Assembly (NCBI RefSeq): GCF_000787835.1
Contig: NZ_BBPP01000009.1
Span: forward strand, 186,803 to 250,802
Length of the DNA stretch: 64,000 bases
From: Streptacidiphilus melanogenes
GTDB taxonomy: Bacteria; Actinomycetota; Actinomycetes; Streptomycetales; Streptomycetaceae
Reading direction: 5' to 3'
Both the position numbers and the translations under genes were made by a program. How positions within the stretch are numbered: position 1 is the stretch's first letter; every line of letters begins with the position of its first letter. Shown piece by piece: positions 61,871 to 64,000 of the stretch. Below the pieces are notes generated by a model that made no database searches, had not been told where the DNA came from, and was given only the letters and a program-made list of their open reading frames with translations.

Positions 61871-64000
61871 TCAGGGCAGGGCTTCGAGTCCGGCGCGCAG
61901 CTGGCGGCGTGAGGGGATGCCGAGCTTCGCGAAGACGTTCCCCAGGTGGTACTCGACCGTCTTGGCGCTGACGAAGACGGCAGCGGCGATCTGCTGGTTG
62001 GTCATGCCCTCCGCCGCGAGGCAGGCGATGCGGTACTGCTGCTCGGTCAGGGTCGCAGGAGCGGCGGGAGGGGCGCCGGCGGACCCTCCGGCGCCGTCGT
62101 CCGCATCGCCCGACGCGATGCCGCTCGCGGACACGCTGACGCCGGTCTCCCGCAGCTGCCGCGAGCAGCGGTCTGCAAAGGGCAGCGCGCCGAGATCGGC
62201 GAAGCGCGCCTGCGCCGACAGCAGCCAGCGGCTGGCCTCGCGTCGCCGCCGGGCCCGCAACAGCAGGCGGCCGTAGTCGAGTTCGAGCTCGGCCAGGCTG
62301 AACGGCGGGTCCGCGTCCGAGGTGCTGCCGACCGCAGCGGCCAGCTGCCCGGCTGCCGCGGCCGCGCCGCCCTCGGCCGCAGTGAGCCGGGCCTGAAGCC
62401 TGGTCAGGACGACCGTCAAGCTGGAGCCGGGCCCGGCGACGTCGCGCAGCGCGGCCAGCGCGGAGCGCGCCTCGCCGAGCCGCCCGGTGTCGATCAGGGC
62501 CTGCAGTTGGAGGGGACGCCACCACGCGTGGTGCAGCCCGAACAGGTCCGGCCGGGCGCTCACCGGAGCGAGCGCGGTGAGCACACGGCCCGGCTCCCCA
62601 CGGGCGTGGGCCAGACACGCCGCCGCCAGCGCCGGGAACACCGCGTAGTGGGCGGGGCCGTGCGCGCGCTGATCCGCCGTCACGGACCGCACCTGCTGGG
62701 CGGCCGCGCCCCACTCACCGCGCAGGGCGCAGAGGCACGCCGTGAGGGCGGCCGCCGGGATGCCGTCGCGGACGTCCCGGCGGGCCACGGCCACCCGCGT
62801 CGACTCGCCGGCTTCGCGCAGCGCCGACTGCCAGTCCCCGAGCTGGAACAGGACGAAGCCGAGGTAGGCGTGCGACAGCGCGCGCACCGCCTCGACGTCG
62901 GCGTCGCCCTCGTGCAGGAGGACCTGCCTCAGGTCGCCCACGGCCTGGGCGGGCCTGCCGCTCTGCGCCAGCCACATGCCGCGGGCCCAGCGCAGGATGC
63001 CGTGGCCGCTCCGGTCGGTCGGGCTGGTGCCGAGGTCGGGCGCGAGCAGGGCCAGCCGGCGCAGCGCCGCGTCCGGGGTCCGGTGGATCCTTCCCTGGGC
63101 GTCCGCCGCGAAGTACACCGCCCACTGCCGCGTCCCACTGCCGAGCCGGTCGCCGACCCTGTCGCCGGACCGGTTTCCGGACCGGTTTCCGAGCCGGTCG
63201 CCGAGCCCGGTGTGGGCGAGCAGGGACAGCGCGACGCGTTCCTGGGCCTCGTGGTCCGCGGTGTCGGCCAGCAGCGCCGCGGCGGCGAGCTCGACCTCAG
63301 CGCGCGCCCGGGCGGGGAGCGCCCCGGCGAGGGTCCTGGCCTGGTCGAACAGGGCGTGCGCGGTCTGGTGGCGGCCCTGGCGGGCGGCGAGCCGGCCCAG
63401 GAACAGGTTGCGCGGCACGCTCGGTGCGAGCGGGGCGAGTTGCTCCGCCAGCGCCGGTGACCATCCGGCGGCGGGCGCTGTCATGCCCCATCCGGCGGTG
63501 GTCAGCAGCCGTCGCTCCCGGTCGGGTCGGGAGGTCGACAGGTCGGCGGACCACAGCAGCAGCGTTCCGGCCCGCTCGGTGTCCCCGGCCCGGTGGTAGC
63601 GCCTCGCCTCGGTCTCCAGACGGGCGGCGAGCCGCGCGTCGGGGCAGCGGGCAGCGAGCACGGCGTGGCGGAAACCCTGGACGCCGCTGAGCTGTGCGGC
63701 CGCGGCGCGGTGGACGTCCCGGCGCAGCGCCACGGGCAGGCGGGCGTAGACGGCCTCGCGCTGGGCCTGCGAGCGGATGGCGACCGGCTCGACCAGTCCG
63801 CGGGGCTGCCAGGCCACGAATCCGGCCTTGACCAGATCGTCGAGCGCGGCCACGGGATCGGCCACGCCGGCGACGGCCGCGAGGACCGGTAGCGGTGTGG
63901 CCCCCTCCAGCACGGCCATCGCGGCCAGCAGGCGCAGACTCGACGCGGGCAGCGCGCGGAGCCCGGGCGGCGCGGGCGGCGTGCCGCGCCGCCCGGGCTC
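61871..64000 (-). CDS. LuxR-family regulator of the LAL type, N terminus beyond the window
   Basis: At least 709 aa are visible, and the frame stays open to the window edge. The start and presumably an AAA/NB-ARC ATPase domain are missing. What is seen is a winged-helix-like piece (LAAVAGVADPVAALDDLVKAGF), a long helical TPR-like middle (HTAHALFDQARTL-type repeats, LAACLAHARGEPGRVLTAL) and a C-terminal LuxR HTH (RIACLAAEGMTNQQIAAAVF, KTVEYHLGNVFAKLGI). Such large ATP-binding regulators often control secondary metabolism. A tetrapeptide repeat tract interrupts the helical region near 63143-63202. Confidence 0.9.
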   Translation of the reverse strand, partial: EPGRRGTPPAPPGLRALPASSLRLLAAMAVLEGATPLPVLAAVAGVADPVAALDDLVKAGFVAWQPRGLVEPVAIRSQAQREAVYARLPVALRRDVHRAAAAQLSGVQGFRHAVLAARCPDARLAARLETEARRYHRAGDTERAGTLLLWSADLSTSRPDRERRLLTTAGWGMTAPAAGWSPALAEQLAPLAPSVPRNLFLGRLAARQGRHQTAHALFDQARTLAGALPARARAEVELAAAALLADTADHEAQERVALSLLAHTGLGDRLGNRSGNRSGDRVGDRLGSGTRQWAVYFAADAQGRIHRTPDAALRRLALLAPDLGTSPTDRSGHGILRWARGMWLAQSGRPAQAVGDLRQVLLHEGDADVEAVRALSHAYLGFVLFQLGDWQSALREAGESTRVAVARRDVRDGIPAAALTACLCALRGEWGAAAQQVRSVTADQRAHGPAHYAVFPALAAACLAHARGEPGRVLTALAPVSARPDLFGLHHAWWRPLQLQALIDTGRLGEARSALAALRDVAGPGSSLTVVLTRLQARLTAAEGGAAAAAGQLAAAVGSTSDADPPFSLAELELDYGRLLLRARRRREASRWLLSAQARFADLGALPFADRCSRQLRETGVSVSASGIASGDADDGAGGSAGAPPAAPATLTEQQYRIACLAAEGMTNQQIAAAVFVSAKTVEYHLGNVFAKLGIPSRRQLRAGLEALP
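63143..63202. repeat. Five 12-bp tandem units inside the LuxR-type gene
   Basis: Degenerate units gagccggtcgcc / ggaccggtttcc encode GDRL-GNRS-GNRS-GDRV-GDRL on the minus strand. Two adjacent units are identical. This is probably a recent in-frame slippage expansion in a surface loop. Confidence 0.8.

Overview
The window is a stretch of very GC-rich actinobacterial chromosome. Codons are strongly third-position G/C, several starts are GTG or TTG, TAGxxT-type -10 boxes sit about 7 nt before leaderless starts, and DasR-, CebR- and DmdR1-like operators are present. All of this points to Streptomyces or a close relative (Streptomycetaceae, e.g. Streptacidiphilus or Kitasatospora). I see no rRNA, tRNA, insertion sequence, prophage or CRISPR array. 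Long open frames opposite the real genes are high-GC shadows and are left out.

Layout. (1) 1-9.5 kb, housekeeping and accessory genes: a secreted GH19 chitinase with a DasR-type dre site, an epoxide-hydrolase-like enzyme, a frameshifted hypothetical gene, a GNAT, a P-loop kinase coupled to a divergent NAD+ DNA ligase, a DUF2252 protein and an aquaporin. (2) 9.5-19.6 kb, a divergent surface-glycan-like locus: a secreted SUMF1-fold protein, a GH16 lipoprotein and an FAD oxidoreductase on the minus strand; a GT2, a Wzx-like flippase, a polytopic membrane protein and an ATP-grasp ligase on the plus strand. (3) 19.6-34.8 kb: a 72-aa HTH regulator with tandem operators, an iron box in front of a CopD-family gene, an SDR/LysR pair, an S15 peptidase, a phospholipase-C-type esterase, two methyltransferases, a VOC protein, a cysteine-rich SufR-like regulator divergent from folE, a PAS/GAF/PP2C phosphatase, two hypotheticals and a hemerythrin. 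(4) 35.0-48.8 kb, gnd followed by a coherent B12 neighbourhood: mutA-mutB-meaB (B12-dependent methylmalonyl-CoA mutase), a cobalamin riboswitch, a BtuFCD-like importer, cobK and cobF, then a second riboswitch before a NiCoT cobalt transporter, and cbiZ. (5) 49.1-58.7 kb: a membrane GGDEF-EAL protein followed 42 bp later by an unusual megaenzyme, then a convergent, apparently degenerate PP2C protein. (6) 58.8-64.0 kb: an M20 peptidase, a membrane metallophosphoesterase and a LAL-type LuxR regulator cut by the window edge.

The most striking object is the 1433-residue protein at 52279-56580. Its domains, read from motifs, are MbtH-like, NRPS adenylation, carrier protein, NADPH thioester reductase, and a C-terminal leucyl/phenylalanyl-tRNA-protein transferase (Aat) fold. 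It looks like a one-protein route in which an amino acid is activated and tethered, a second residue is added from an aminoacyl-tRNA, and the dipeptide is released reductively, probably as an aldehyde. From memory, an Aat homologue working with an NRPS has been proposed as separate genes in Streptomyces lividans. I do not know of a described single-chain version, and a database search would decide that.
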